A DNA stretch of 64,000 nucleotides from Gonapodya prolifera JEL478 (lineage: Eukaryota; Monoblepharomycota; Monoblepharidomycetes; Monoblepharidales; Gonapodyaceae): assembly GCA_001574975.1 (NCBI GenBank), contig KQ965786.1:62001-126000 (forward strand), written 5' to 3'. Below the pieces are notes generated by a model, which was not told where the DNA came from, did no database searches, and worked only from the letters and a program-made list of their open reading frames with translations. Position 1 is the first letter of the stretch. Each line of letters starts with the position of its first letter. Shown here in pieces: positions 27,718-40,009 of the stretch. A program made the translations under genes and the position numbers.

Positions 27718-29387
27718 CTACTTGGATTGCCTTTCGGGGCGCAGGCTGCGCACAGTTTGACCAGCGCTGTTTGAAACAAGTCTTGAGTGTAAGGCCCAGT
27801 CACTCTGGCATCAAAAAGGTTTCGCTACGTACCGCCACATTTCGCTGTCCCTAATCTGTCTCAGCTCCTCCTCCAGCTGTTGCTTGTAGTCCTTGCGGGA
27901 GTTGGACTCAAGAGACCTCCGGGTCTCCTCACCAGTCTCCACGGAGTGGTAGAGCTTCTGGAACACGGGGAGAGAAGCATCGTAGAATGGCCTCCACCAG
28001 TCGAGGGCACCCCTTTGAAAATGTACCGATGAGTACGAGCCTCTTCAAACTTAATGTTCATTATCTCACCTCTGGGCAGTGGTCGAGCAGTTGGCGTACA
28101 TCCAGTCCATTCCGTTCTCGGCGATGAGGGGGTACAAGGACTGGGTGGCTTCCTCAACAGTCTCGTTGAAAGCTTCCGAAGGGGAATGGCCCTTCGACCT
28201 CAAAACATCGTACTGGGCCCTGAAGAGTCCCTGAATGGCTCCCATCAGAATACCACGTTCTCCAGTCAAGTCGGAGAGCACCTCCTTCTGGAAGGTGGTC
28301 TCGTACAGGTAACCGCATCCAATGGCGACTCCCATAGCGCAAGCACGCTCGTGCGCCTTGCCGGAGTGGTCCTATTGCAGGTGAACGGTGGAGTGCCCCT
28401 GTCAGTGCTCGAATCGGGAACTTCAACCATCAAAATAGCTGACCTGCCACACAGCAATAGACCCGTTGATACCCTTACCCTCGAGGAAGAGGCGGCGGAC
28501 GGAGGTGCCGGAGCCCTATGGGAGAGGATTAATGGATGCGGACGCCAGGTTATGTCAACACACAGACAAACCTTCGGGGCAGCAAGAATGACGTCCACGT
28601 CAGGGGGGGGAACAACTCCAGTTTGGTCCGAGAAGACAATGGAGAAACCGTGCGAGAAGTAGAGGGTTTTGCCGGTTGTGACGAAGGGTTTGATGGTGTC
28701 CCAACCAGTCTTCTGGCCGGCGTCGGAAAGAAGGTACCTAGCATCCGAATAATGAACTTCTGATTGCGCTTAAAACATGGAGTGTAAACGAACATGATCA
28801 CGGAGGCTTTCTGGGCAGCTTCCGGAATGGAAAACAGGTTCTCTCCAGGGACGAAACCGTCCTCCTTGGCAAGCTCAAAGCTCGGGCCCTCCCTAAGTCC
28901 GAGAATGACCTTCAGACCGTTGTCTCGCAGGTTCAAGGCCTGGGCACGGCCTTGAGTTCCGTAACCCATGACAGCGAAGGTGTCGTCCTTGAAGATCTGG
29001 TGAAGCTTAGCCTTGGGGAAATCCGCACGCTCGTAGACGATCTCCTTGGTTCCTCCGAAGTCCAGAGTCTTCACTCCACGAGTAGCCATTTGCTTTGACG
29101 GGTGGGAATCAAGGTTTGGGATATGGTTTGGAAAACGGCGAAATAACGCACGATTGGGAGCGAAAACAAGGGAGTATGAAGGCAACGGTTATATTTCCCA
29201 ACATCATTGCAATAGAAGACTGGAAACTCACAGCGACAGCGGGAGTCACGGACGCACGGGTGGCAGCACGGATGGCACCAGGGACAACGATGGCAGCCGA
29301 GGCGAGTCCGCGAGCGGAGGCATTCTGAGCAACCTGGGGAATCTTAGCCCGGACGGCGCGCGCGACGGTTTGCTGAATGGCCTGCAT
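27718..29387 (-). CDS. ILV5: Ketol-acid reductoisomerase, mitochondrial (ILV5)
   Basis: Second step of valine, leucine and isoleucine synthesis: isomerises and reduces acetolactate or acetohydroxybutyrate with NADPH and Mg. ATG at 29387 opens an Ala/Arg/Val-rich mitochondrial presequence. After an intron comes TLDFGGTKEIVYERADFP, the Rossmann loop VMGYGTQGRAQALNL, LREGPSFELAKEDGF, HGFSIVFSDQTGVVPP, and the knotted domain with AMGVAIGCGYLYETTF, LTGERGILMGAIQGLF and ENGMDWMYANCSTTAQRG (active-site region). The last exon (27718 to about 27775) gives AGQTVRSLRPERQSK, matching the fungal ILV5 tail. The usual S in GYGSQ is T here. Length and domain order are normal. Confidence 0.96.
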
Positions 29388-29534
29388 TGGATTGCTCTGA
29401 TGTGTCCCGGCACAGTTTTTCTCTTTGTGCCGCCTGTGCCACGGAGCAGATCATTTTCTTTTCGTTGCACTTGAGCAATAGTGATAATTGTATACCAGCA
29501 ATGAAAGATTGCCTGTAAAAATGCAACCCCAGTG

Positions 29535-32048
29535 CTACCCATTCTTGGCCGATGAACTTCGAACAAATTTACTGAAGGTGTTTTCATACAGCATCCTGTG
29601 CAGAAGCATCTTAGCGTCTTTAGAGAACAGCAGGGGAAAGTTGAAAGGGAGGAATGGCTTACCGAAGAACTTCTTGGCGAACAGCATCAAACATGTCGAG
29701 CGCATAGGTTTCAGAACGCACCTGTCATATTGATCCAATCAGCAACTGATTTCAACGAGCAACCGAGAACGTCCTCACGGCCTCGGCCACTCGTTTCGAC
29801 ATATGAAAAGGCACATTTAGCTGCGAGCTGGCTCCCTCCGCAATGTACTCATCATATAGTTTCTTCCATCTCGCTCGAGCCTCTTGGGGAACTACGGGAG
29901 CCGGATCGGATTCGGAATAATCCAGTTGTTTCCTCCATTTTGGAGGATGTTTGTCCTGGGAGTTGGAACTCGAGGTGGAACTTGCGGCGTCATTGAGAGC
30001 AGCTTTGTCCAAAAACTTCGGTATTTAAAACTCTTGGTCACAATAGAGTCCGCGCACTCACCCGGAGAAAGTGCTTTTCCATTCAATTTCTTGATTAGGT
30101 TCGCCGTGGAGCGTTGGACATCCTCAATCTCCTCGTAGAAAAGCTTATTCGGGGTCAAATTCACTATTTTCGAGGACAGGAGCAAATGAAGAAACAATAA
30201 TTACCACGTTCTCGACTAAATGTGGACGCGATTTGTGTTTGAAAACCGCAGTGCGTCTGCTTTTTACAATTCTGTCCCACCTACCACAAAATTCCCGCAC
30301 AGCATACTCTTTGAAACTTATCCACAGCTTGGCATCTTTTCTCTCGATCAACCGCCCAAAGCTGTCGTGGTTCATTTCGAGGTCGACCTGTCCTGACCGG
30401 GATCGTAAATCCTCTGAGAAGGGAAAGACACCGATCAAGCCTTCACAGACACAAGAGCGGTCACTTCACCGTACCTTTGATCACTTTCGCCAGTGGCTTT
30501 GTCACAGCCAATGTATGCGCGACAAAGACCGCCATCATAACAAAGTTGGGCGGCGCCCACCACCCAGAGTCGGTGAATTCGATAAGAGCGTCAAACGTGT
30601 ACCAGCCAACAAACGCAATGTAGAGCGGGATGTTGATACAGATCTGTTTCGTCACGACAGGCGGCAGGCGGCAGTCCAAAGTCACAGTCCATTTTTCGCG
30701 AAGAGAGTGGGAAACAGCTTACAGATATCACGAGGTCTTGTCGGATGTCATGGCCATCTTTCGTCACATTGAAAATGAGGAATGAGAACACGGAAGAAAT
30801 CCACGAGCATGACCACACGTACCTTGTACATTCCTGATAAAATAAAGCAACACAGGACCGCCAATGAAAAACGATATGAAGGCGATTTTTATGATCGTGT
30901 AGTCAGGTCCAAAAGCAGGGTTTGGTCGACACGACGCATTGCCAATGGTGAAAAAAATGGCGAGGACCGGAATTATGAGGACGACCAAGAAAACGGCCGT
31001 GAGTTGCAACATGCATTTCTCTGTCAGATATTCCTGTGCGAGTGAGAGTGTTGGCGATCAATCTGTTTGCGAAGTGCTGTGCTCCGGAACAACGACGGAA
31101 TACGGACACTAACCCTATACCGAATCAAAAACGACCAAAACACCTTCCCCTTCTCCTTATCGCTTCCTCCGCTTTCCTTTGTGCTCGCGCTGCCACGAGG
31201 AGGGGGTAAAAGCGCATCGGGGATACCGGTTGCCATGTCGAGCGCACTCGAAGATGGCACCAGAACAGCGGCCGCCGCGTGGTCCTTGAACCGCCCCAAG
31301 AGAGCCTCGTTGATTTTCATGCGCGCCGCGAGGGATATTCCGCGCACGAATATGCAGTACACGAGGAGGCATACCGCTGGGCAGGGGCGACGGGGGTGTG
31401 GGTGTGGGATCAAAGAGTTGGCATGTGACAGTGTGGGTGTGGCGGGGAGGAGGTATGTCGGGGAAGAACTCACAGATGTTTATGGAGATGAAGAAGGGTA
31501 TGTTGGGGCAGCTTGTCGAGTTTGGTTGCTGAACGCGCGAGTGGTGGGAGGTGGGAGGTGGGAGTTCGGAGTTCGGAAGTGGGAGGTGTGAGATAGGAGA
31601 TGGGGATCGTGCCCACAAAAGCGTTCCAACATGCGTGAGTGTGAAACTGAGTGTTTTCTGCTCGTCGCAGCGCGCCTCCCGCTCCCCCTCACCATCTGAT
31701 AAATTGTATCCGCAAAAACAATCACGAAGCTGGCCAGTGTTTGAATTGACACGAGTGCGAAGGAGCGGGATTTTATGGCGTCTGTGGAGTGCGTTGTGTA
31801 TGAAGGGAAATCAAGCGGTTTGTCACCATTGCATCACAACTCACAAGTATTTCGATAATAAATGAATCCAATCGATGTGACTTTTTTGAGCGAATTCGAT
31901 TCCGTGAGATCGGTACCGTCACAGTCGACCGTTCCCACTCCACTCGCAAGGGCTCACCAATCATGTACAAAACCATGACCGAGAAGAGTGCCAGACACGA
32001 TATCCCACATTCTCCGAGCTTGTACGTCAGTGTGAGACCCAGAGACAT
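29535..32048 (-). CDS. Seven-transmembrane protein with C-terminal RGS domain
   Basis: GPCR-like membrane protein carrying a regulator-of-G-protein-signalling domain, expected to speed GTP hydrolysis by a G-alpha subunit at the plasma membrane (fungal GprK-type layout). ATG at 32048 (MSLGLTLTYKLGECG) leads into the first helix. Further helices are seen at TLASFVIVFADTIYQM, AVCLLVYCIFVRGI, TAVFLVVLIIPVLAIFF, IAFISFFIGGPVLLYFI, IPLYIAFVGWYTFDAL and NFVMMAVFVAHTLAV. The RGS part follows: SFGRLIERKDAKLWISFKEY, PNKLFYEEIEDVQRST, SSQLNVPFHMSKRVAEAV, then YALDMFDAVRQEVLR joined by a CACAG acceptor to MLYENTFSKFV. Stop at 29535. About ten small exons; several joins are estimated. Confidence 0.8.
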
Positions 32049-32249
32049 TTATGGCGATCACCTTTTTTGCTGCGATCACTTTCGGGTGGGTGCCTTGCTG
32101 CTACATCGGCGAAGACACCCTGACAGTGCTCCCTGTGCTCACTTTTCAACACTCCCCTCCCTCCTACGTGACAAGTAACTAAAACGCAATTATATTTGAT
32201 TCAAAGTGGCTTGTGCAATTTCTTATGGTGGCTAAAACGTACACACACA

Positions 32250-33049
32250 TTACGCAGACGACAAGTCCGCCATTTCGGCTCGAACATCCTCCACAGACGT
32301 GTTTACTTTCTCCGTCAGTGACGACAAGCTGCGCAGAAAGTTTTGGTTCAGCCAACGTTCAGACCAGCATAGGCAAGGCTCACCTTTTTTGCAGCTCGTC
32401 GCATTCGCTGGAGAAGTCCTGCACCCCGCACACGGACTGGGATCGCGCCACTTGGTATCGAGCAATCTGGTGGGGTTGCAACGTCTTAGTCTCCCCGCGT
32501 GAAGATACATGATGCCCGACACGATGGTCGATTGCCACTCACAGACTTCAGTTTTGTCACCTCAAGCTTCTCAACAGCTGCGACCATGCGTTCCAAGTCC
32601 TCCTTTCCGCATTGTTTCAGGCCCTCTCGTACATTTGAACCGTCTTCCCGAATGGAAGCAAGGCCCTGCGCGATGAGAGAGGTTACCATTGCGTATTGGC
32701 GATGAGACGTGGGGTCTTCAATGTAGAGCTTCAGAGCACTACGTAGTTAGCGAGATGATATCAGCTTTTGAAAGAAAAAGCAGCGCCAGTGGCCAACTTA
32801 CTGGTCCAACCATTTGTAATAGAGCACCCTGTTTCCCTCCAGAGCAAGCCACCGACGCAGCCACATGAACGCGGCGGCATCTCCCTCGACAGCCGAGTCC
32901 GATTCAGGTATTGGGGGAAGTTGTGCCTCGAGGAGGTCCGCGCAGGGCTGGAGAATCCACTTGGAATCCTCGTCCGTTGGGATCTGCGAGGGCAGCGGGA
33001 AGGAGTCTCGCGCAATGGGAGTGTGATGTGTGAGGCTTTCGTGCACCAT
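32250..33049 (-). CDS. Hypothetical helical protein
   Basis: Three to four short exons in phase. ATG at 33049 (MVHESLTHHTPIARDSF; an upstream in-frame GTG is less likely) gives LLEAQLPPIPESDSAVEGD and FMWLRRWLALEGNRVLYYKW. The next exon reads YAMVTSLIAQGLASIREDG and KEDLERMVAAVEKLEVTKLK; the last ends SSLTEKVNTSVEDVRAEMAD. Amphipathic, probably coiled coil at the C-terminus. No family recognised. It is transcribed divergently from BRK1 across about 106 bp, so the two probably share a promoter, which is the only clue to a role. Confidence 0.6.
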
Positions 33050-33155
33050 TTCTGCTCCGACGGTCAGAGCGAACGAAAGCTGATTGACGGTTGCGACAGA
33101 CGGACTGGCCACAGGAAGGAGTTCGATTCACGAACGCCCGACCAAATCCGCACGC
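33050..33155. promoter_or_regulatory. Short bidirectional promoter region (hypothetical gene / BRK1)
   Basis: Only about 106 bp separate the divergent start codons at 33049 (minus) and 33156 (plus). Both genes must take their promoter elements from this gap or from within each other. No TATA box is evident. Confidence 0.5.
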
Positions 33156-33500
33156 ATGTCGCAGCTCAAGTCCACGATCAACGACGACCTGGAAGCGAGA
33201 GAGTTTCTGGCATCGCTCGAGAGCGGAATTCAAACCATCGTGTCCTTCCTGACAAAGTTCGGTGGGTGCTCTGCAACGCACAGGTGGAAGTACACGTCTG
33301 AGGCCGTCGAGTCCACTGCAGACGCACATACACGATTCCAAATCAATAGGATGGAGGAGAGGCTGTCGTACCTGGAGCGAAGGCTGACGTTTCTGGAGTC
33401 GAGTGTGAGTGACCTTACGCTCACCAAGAAGGCAATGAATGAAGAGTTTTCGAGAATAGACCGTCGACATATCCACGCAGCCAGATCTGCAAAGCAATGA
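33156..33500 (+). CDS. BRK1: BRK1/HSPC300, SCAR/WAVE complex subunit
   Basis: Smallest subunit of the SCAR/WAVE complex, which turns on Arp2/3 branched actin at the cell edge downstream of Rac. ATG at 33156 (MSQLKSTINDDLEAREFLAS) continues IQTIVSFLTKF. An intron (about 33261-33322, ending CTGCAG) is removed to give FDAHTRFQINRMEERLSYLE and RRLTFLESSV, the diagnostic BRK1 pattern 'F-D-x-S/T-x-R ... L-ERR-L-x-x-L-E'. The total of about 90-95 residues is slightly longer than animal BRK1 (75) because of a C-terminal extension (MNEEFSRIDRRHIH). Long amphipathic helix. SCAR is kept in chytrids but lost from yeasts and moulds, so this gene helps place the organism. Confidence 0.88.
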   Translation: MSQLKSTINDDLEAREFLASLESGIQTIVSFLTKFGGCSATHRWKYTSEAVESTADAHTRFQINRMEERLSYLERRLTFLESSVSDLTLTKKAMNEEFSRIDRRHIHAARSAKQ

Positions 33501-33736
33501 CATGCTGAACGGATAAAGAAACCTTTTTGTTGGGGGCGGGAGGAGAACAGCTGCGCAGGACTTTTTACATTGCTTCGAATCAAAACACAATCAGAACATT
33601 TCAATACACCATAATACACTCCATCTACAAAAGGGAAGCGAGTGACTGGGACTTGATTACTCTCGCTCTGTTGTCTGGAAGCACGAGTCAACACCGGGGA
33701 TCAAAACACAATTACAATATTCAAATTACACTCCAT

Positions 33737-36725
33737 CTACAAATCCAGCGTCAAATCCACCACAGCAAACTTGGCCTTGCCGTCTCCTCTCAGGCCCGCG
33801 AGGTACTGGCTCTTCTTGACAACCTGCGTGCTGGAATCCTTCACCGTCTGCGTGGACGACGCCTTTGGCTCGTAATGCTGCGTTTCCGAGTCGCGCCGGA
33901 ACGTGGACGACGTCGTTTGCGTCGAGTGCGTCCGCTTCGTCTTGAGGTTGACCTGACGCAGCGCAGCCCAGCGCACCAAGCAACGAAACGAAACGAAACG
34001 ACGCGAAACTTGTTCAGCCCGCGTGCTTGCTTCAACCCCAACCATGCGCTTTTCGCACTCACAAGCACAAGCGCCCTCCTCCTCAACTCCCACTCATTCC
34101 ACTGATACTTTGTATCGATATTGCTGTCCATGATATGCGTGTCCACCTGCGACCCAACCTCGGCCACCATCGCGAGCTTCCCCAGCCCGTGCTTGGCCTT
34201 GGCGTACCATTTGGCCTTCTCGAGCGCGTCTACGGTCGGGAAGTAGTGGTACAGGTGGCAGAGCTGGATCAGGGAGGGGTGCTGTTTGGCCAGGTCGACC
34301 GAGCCTTGGATGTACCTGCCCAAACCAGACCACACCAGACCGCGCGTTACCTCTCCACCCGGAAACAAAAATACAATTCGCGTCCCCCCCCCTCCCCCGC
34401 CCCGCGCCCTCACTTTTCAGGATCCCGCGCCCACCTTTCCACCGCCTCCCTACTCGCAAACGCATAGCACCTATCCCTATACCTCACGAGCCCCAGCGCT
34501 CTATCGCCCGGTACGACCAGCCCGCCCCTATCGACCAGCGTCACGGGGCAGAACCCACCGACTTCGCACCGGATCTGGTGGTACGCCGTCGTGTTGAGAG
34601 GGTGCAGGACCTGGAGTTCTCGGTTCAGGGGGGTCAGGACGGTCATGAGGGACGTGGCACGGGTCGCGATGGTGTCGTCTTGCGTGGGCGGGAGGGGGTT
34701 AGGGGAGAGCAGCAATCAGAAAACTCCCGCACCGCTTGCCCCTTCCGCCTTCCCCAGCACCTCACCCCACTCACCATCCACCATCGCCGGTTCCAGCGGC
34801 GGCGCGGCAAGCCCCTTTGCCTTGTCCTGCACATCCGGCGGCACGGTCACTGCAAACGCACCCGCGTGGTGTTGCATTGTGTCCACGATACTTTTGCGGA
34901 ACGCAACCAGGAACAGCTCGTCGCGGTAGCCCGTCCAGAGGGCCGCGAGGGAGAGGAAGTGTGGCTGGTACGGCACGGCACGAAGCGGAGCGGAGCAGTG
35001 GGGTCAGACCGCGCACACATCGCGCGTCTCTCCTCTCCCGCCCGCACAACTCACATACACCTGATCCACGGGCACGGCCGTCCTGGCCCTACACGCCGCC
35101 TTGAGCTCAGCCACGGTACTTGAAAACCTCTGCGCCAGGCTCGCCGCCGTGCGCTCGCCCTCGCGGACCTGCTTGCTCAGGGCGTCGAGGTAGATGAGCA
35201 GCTGGCGGTGGAACGTGGACGAGGCGATTATTTGCGCGAGGAGGAGTTTGGAGGGTGGGATGGGTTGGTAAGGGGTTGGGATTTCGGGGGGGTTGGCGTG
35301 GAGGTGCGCGATTATGGCTGGGAGAAGTGGAGCACGATGTGGATGGGGCTGGATATGGAACAAGGGGCACACTAACGGCTCACCCAGCTCATTCTGTAAT
35401 GTCTCTTTGGTCCGTTTATCCATCTCCGCAACTCTCTTGCTTGCTTCAGCAATCTCAGCGCCGCATAACTCCGGGACTGTGGTGTGTTGTGGTGATGTCG
35501 TTGAGTGCCCGCGCTACCTGGAGAAATATCCACAAACGCAAGCATCCAACGCTCACGGGGGTCGATCCCTTCCCCGCCCTTTCCCAGCGCCCGGTTGAAC
35601 AGCCGGATCCCCGCGACGAGCTGGGCCAGCCCGTTGAGCTGTGCTTCTTTCGCAGTGCGGTCGAGGTGGAGGAAGGTGGAGAGTTCGGATTGGGGGAAGA
35701 CGGACTCGAGGGCAGCTGCCGACGGGGTCCGAACAGGTCGCGGAATCCGAGTGGGTGTGAAGAGGAGTTCAAGGTTCCAATAGAGCAGATACCCCATCAA
35801 CAGAGCCGCAAACTTCCGTACATCTTCAGGCTCACCTACCTGTCGTCTCCCGGACCACCTTGATATCCGTTGGGGCACCCATTTTGGTTCTCATCAGGAT
35901 GTACGATATGATCTTGCGGTAGAGCACTGTTGCCAACGGTGATCTGTGAGACCATGGAAAGCGCGCTCACGGACTTTCCTCCCCGAATCCAAAGTCCACC
36001 GCACTCCCGCCCACAAACCCACCTTCCAACATAGGAACAGCCTTGACCCTTGCATCGCAAATCTCTTTCACGATGTTGGCTGTCTGGGCCAAGCGGACCT
36101 GCCTCTCCCTGCCCAGAAAGTCCCCTATTACATTTCATTTGATTATGGAGAGATTTATTCCGCTCAGCCTCGGGCGCGGGCGGAGAAAGAGCTCTTTCAT
36201 TCGAAAGAGTGATCACCTTGTGCGGGGAAACTTGTGTCAAAATACACCTGCATCTTGACGGCTTCGTTACTGGGTGAATCAGTCGAGGTGATGGCATCGA
36301 CGGAGAGCTGAAGGGATTGGTCGGGTCCGATTCATGGTAAGACGATGAAAGTTCCAACTCTCCACGTTCCATAGCTGACTCCACACCTGAATCAACCTCT
36401 CCACATCCGATCTGCTTAGCTCATGCTCCACATTGAATCCATTCCTCGGATCCAAGACGACTGAGCGGACAGTGAAAGCCGCGAGAGTCTCGGACACGGT
36501 GGTTCCGCCCACGGGGGAGGTTGATTGCGCTTCCAGGCCTGACGCCATACCAGCTCCAGTCCCCACTGCCGCTCCTCCCTGCGTGTCGCCCGCCTGCGTG
36601 GCATCGGTGTTGGTGTCGGGAGAGTCCTGCGGTTTAACGTTGTGCTTGCGAGATTTGAGCACGGACGAGGATCGGGAGACGATCTCGCGGATAAGGTAGT
36701 TGACGACGTCCACTTGGTGCGACAT
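33737..36725 (-). CDS. CFAP206: CFAP206, cilia- and flagella-associated protein
   Basis: Axonemal protein at the base of radial spoke 2 and its dynein c, needed for normal flagellar beating. ATG at 36725 (MSHQVDVVNYLIREIV). N-terminal blocks are ETLAAFTVRSVVLDPRNGFN and LSRSDVERLIQ; middle blocks are FPQSELSTFLHLDRTAKEAQ, LVAGIRLFNRALGKGGEGID. The C-terminal blocks are VGGFCPVTLVDRGGLVVPGD, LVRYRDRCYAFASREAVERW, SLIQLCHLYHYFPTVDALEK, and a tail with TQT repeats (STQTV) ending at 33737. About ten exons separated by small introns rich in Pro-coding sequence on the other strand. A Gly/Ala-rich stretch near the N-terminus (GGAAVGTGAGMASG) is an insertion relative to animal CFAP206. Presence implies flagellated zoospores. 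Confidence 0.9.
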
Positions 36726-36975
36726 CCGGAAGGGATCGCGCGGGGGAAGTGGACGTGGGTGTTGGGGACAGGCGGGTGACCGCAGACTTTCATTCATTGC
36801 AGCTGCAACGACCAGACAAATACAAAGATATGAATACAATTCGAACGACGTACTTCAGTACTCTCAATCAATTCATGTCCCGGAATCGTTGCGGTTCCAC
36901 ATGTCGGGTCCACTCACCCCAGCGTTGTCAATCACATGCTCGCACACCGATACATACCCCTTCTCTTCTTCCCCT

Positions 36976-38649
36976 CTACCTCACACCCCTGATCCCCTTG
37001 ACCAACAAGAACGCCACGTACTTTGCAGCCCGGAACGCGGGGTATCTGTTGGGCAACACGATCAATGTTCGCACCACCCTCTCGGCGTGGTCCCGAGGAG
37101 TTCCGGGTGCTTCGGGTGACGAAGTCGAGGGTGAGCTCGGGCCTGACGATTGGGGAACAGGGTGGGCAGAGTGCGCCATGATAATGAACTAAGTGTATAG
37201 GGGGAGGGTGCAGGATGAGGGATGAGCACAGGCGCGTCCGGAAAGAAGTTATGAGTCCATAATAGGTCAGTAGAGCAAAGCGCGGAGCACGACATTAGAA
37301 GGGTAGGTCGGAAAGAGATTTCAACATGTGGGTATCTCTCCGTCCCAATCCGGCTCCGAACGCGACTCACCCCAGGAAACACCAGCGCAAACACCGCGGC
37401 CCCAATCAGTTGTGGTACATAGTATGTCGCCAGGGCGCACGGTAGGCCTGTGTTGCGCGGGGTCAGTGGGGGTGTCGGTGTCAGAGAAACCACAACAAAA
37501 TTGAGCTTCCGAGTGAGTCCAAAGAGATCACGAACTCCTCAACAATGCTTTTTGGGGCGCTGCTCCTCAGTCCTCCAAGGACCATTTCAAATCTACAACT
37601 TGTCCTTGACGGCTTCCAACTCTGCACCAATCAACGGACATCGTCACTCCCTCCTTCCATCCGCTCACATATATCATCAGCCTTCCACCACTATCCTGTT
37701 TCATTTCTCCTCTCCCTCCAACTCGCTGTTACTCACCAAACCCTGCAAAATAAGCCCACCGCCCCTCCACAAAATCTGTCCGCCGCTCCACATCCCATCC
37801 CTGTTCATTCCACCTATACTCAAACGAGTAGAGCGAGATCAGCCATGTCATGTGGGCGACAGAGAGAACATCGCCGAGTGGAGACGGGAGGAGGAGGGAA
37901 GGGAGGGAGCAGAGGGGGATGTGGACTGTGTAAACGAGGTTTTTGTGCAAGGAGCTGGCAAGTTTGTTGACGAGACTGTTCGGTCGGAGAAGAATGAACG
38001 GGGTTGACGGCGATTCCCCAGAAAAAACGGTGCATGAAATTCCGCTCACGTGTCGTAGGAGCGGTCCTGAGAAGGCTTGGAGCGAGTGGAGGGGGAGAGA
38101 GCATCGGCGATTGCCTGATACCAGAAGGAGGAGATTACAAGAGATATAACGTAGAGAGGGTAAGACCAGAATAGCTGTTGGTTGTGGTTGATGGTGGTGG
38201 GGCAGGGTGCAGAGAGTTACGGAGGCCGTTGAGAAGATGAAAGAATAGGATGGGCGATGGGCAATCAGTGAGTAGAAACCCACGTTAAACAGAACCACGA
38301 GCGCTCTTCGCGAGACCACAGGGAAGTTGGTCTGTACGAAGGGGAGCACGACGTTGTCAAATAAGAGAATGGAGCAGAGGAAGAGGATTCCGTTGAGGAG
38401 ACACGATTTGGCGCAGGCGAATCGAATGGGGCGTGAGCTGTCGTGAGTGGAAGTGCGAGACCTTCATTCAAGACACCCAAACCTCCCCTCCAGTGCCCTC
38501 ACACCAAAAACCAACCGTCGCACCATATCTGCCACTGCGTCCCAGCGCATTCCATCGAGGACACCCCTCCCCATCCACTGCACCACAATCTCCAGGTCCG
38601 ACACGAGGGGGAAGTCGTCTCGCCATCCTCCGCGTTTGTATCCCGCCAT
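36976..38649 (-). CDS. EI24/Lds1-type ER membrane protein (etoposide-induced 2.4 homologue)
   Basis: Polytopic ER protein of the EI24 family, implicated in autophagy and ER function in animals. ATG at 38649 (MAGYKRGGWRDDFPLVSDLE). Exon 2 carries CAKSCLLNGILFLCSILLF and VVLPFVQTNFPVVSRR, with two helices. A later exon has SVAHMTWLISLYSFEYRWNE and FVEGRWAYFAGFG, matching the family's 'HMSLLYSxYCFEYRW ... ERNWPYYFGFGLP'. After an intron LPCALATYYVPQLIGAAVFA and VFPG continue the membrane region. The last exon ends RYPAFRAAKYVAFLLVKGI with the stop at 36976. About six or seven exons. Confidence 0.8.
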
Positions 38650-38839
38650 GTTCGCGTCGATCGGGCGCGGAAGGTCCGCTGCTCAATGACGAAGACGGCG
38701 CGAGGTGTATCGCAGAAGAAACCCAAGACTCTTCACGACCTGTGACCACTCACTGTGGCCACCTCCTTGCCCCCCTTCCCAAACCTTCACGCTTAACCAA
38801 GCGCCTTCACCAACGTCCAGCGACAAGTCTTCCCTTAAG

Positions 38840-40009
38840 GACTGCTCGTCGCTGATCCTCATATACGACAACTTTCATTCTTTCGGTGAAATAGTAGCAA
38901 CAATAGCCCATGCTCTGTTCGACTCCTGCAAGTGGGGTCGCAAGTCATTCGGAGATGCCCTCCTGGATCTCGCGGCAGTTGCGGGAAGAGACAAAACGGA
39001 AACTCTGATGCTTTTTGATCATATGGACACGTCACCCACCTGATCGCAGCGAAAACTTGCGTGTTACTGGCGTCAAGCCCCATCGGAACGTGTTTGGTTG
39101 ATTCACTGAGAAGTTTTGTGAAGTCTTTCAAAGCATTTCTGACACCGAAGCGCAGATTGGAGCAAACCGCCGCAACCCTCCTCGAGCCACACCTTTTGGA
39201 CATTGACTGCTGCACTTCAGCCTTTTTTGTTCTGATAGACAACAACTGGGATTTTGCTGATCTAATCTATTCACGGAGACCTGACATGCTGGACACTCTT
39301 TGCGATATCGCCGTCCTTCTTGACAACCCACTGCTCATCGGACCGAGCCGAGAGGTGCCACCCATAGCACACATCAACTTGCAGAACCATATCTTGAAAC
39401 GTGTTTTCGCATTCTAGTTTATGCGATCGGATATACCTGTCTTCGAAATCAGATCATCAACGTGAAGAGACTAGCGCGACATGGCCCCTTCGCACGAACC
39501 CTTCGGCTGCACTTGGCAGACGACAAACGCAAGTCGTATCCAAATCAGCACGACCTTTCATTCTATTGGTCCTCCTTGGTAGTAGGCGTTTAACCATCAA
39601 CAATGGAACGACGTATCCTCCCCTCCGCCGAGAGGAGTGTCAACCCTTCTTGTGTGCAAACTTCAGTTGCCCAGTTAGGGCAGTAACCGCCCCCAAGTTG
39701 GATGATGGGACATTTCTTCGGTGTAAGGGTTGTGGATTGGTGCGGTACTGTGGTTCGGAATACCAAAGGACGGAATGCCAAAGGACGGATTGGACTGAAC
39801 ACCGATTGTTCTGCAACAAGAAAGTGGCCATTTCCTCCATTCGGCCGCGTGAATGGGTTCCACAATGCGTAATGACTCTTCTGGAGCTGAACGCGGTTCT
39901 TGAATGGCACTCGCAACAAGCGGTGGAAAGGATGCACCGTCGCTGTTCGACGGCGGAAATGGAACTAAGTGGACACCCTGTTGGCGTTCTCGCCTTTCCG
40001 AGGGATTAG
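38840..40009 (+). CDS. MYND-type zinc-finger protein, reading frame interrupted
   Basis: The C-terminal exon shows a MYND zinc finger: CANFSCPV ... FLRCKGCGLVRYCGSEYQ ... CQRTDWTEHRLFC, a protein-interaction module. Upstream, helical coding sequence (FHSFGEIVATIAHALFDSCK; LVDSLRSFVKSFKAFLTPK; VYAIGYTCLRNQIINVKRLA) looks like the armadillo-like body of large fungal MYND proteins. The frame changes twice without a plausible intron: near 39010-39025 and near 39405-39415, just after a T-run. In both places one added base would restore the flow. An intron near 39582-39631 is likely. Inside the finger a 15-bp tandem duplication adds about five residues between the fifth and sixth ligands. No start codon found; the 5' end may lie in the EI24 promoter region. 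Pseudogene or consensus errors. Confidence 0.6.

Noticed and set aside
32250-33049. Glycolipid transfer protein (GLTP) similarity
   Set aside because: A WLRRWL stretch hinted at GLTP, but the conserved D..GN and H residues of that fold are not found; left as hypothetical.
33084-33155. Upstream in-frame start for BRK1 giving a longer N-terminus
   Set aside because: The first 24 residues would lie in the shared promoter and have no match to the family; ATG 33156 fits the usual BRK1 start.
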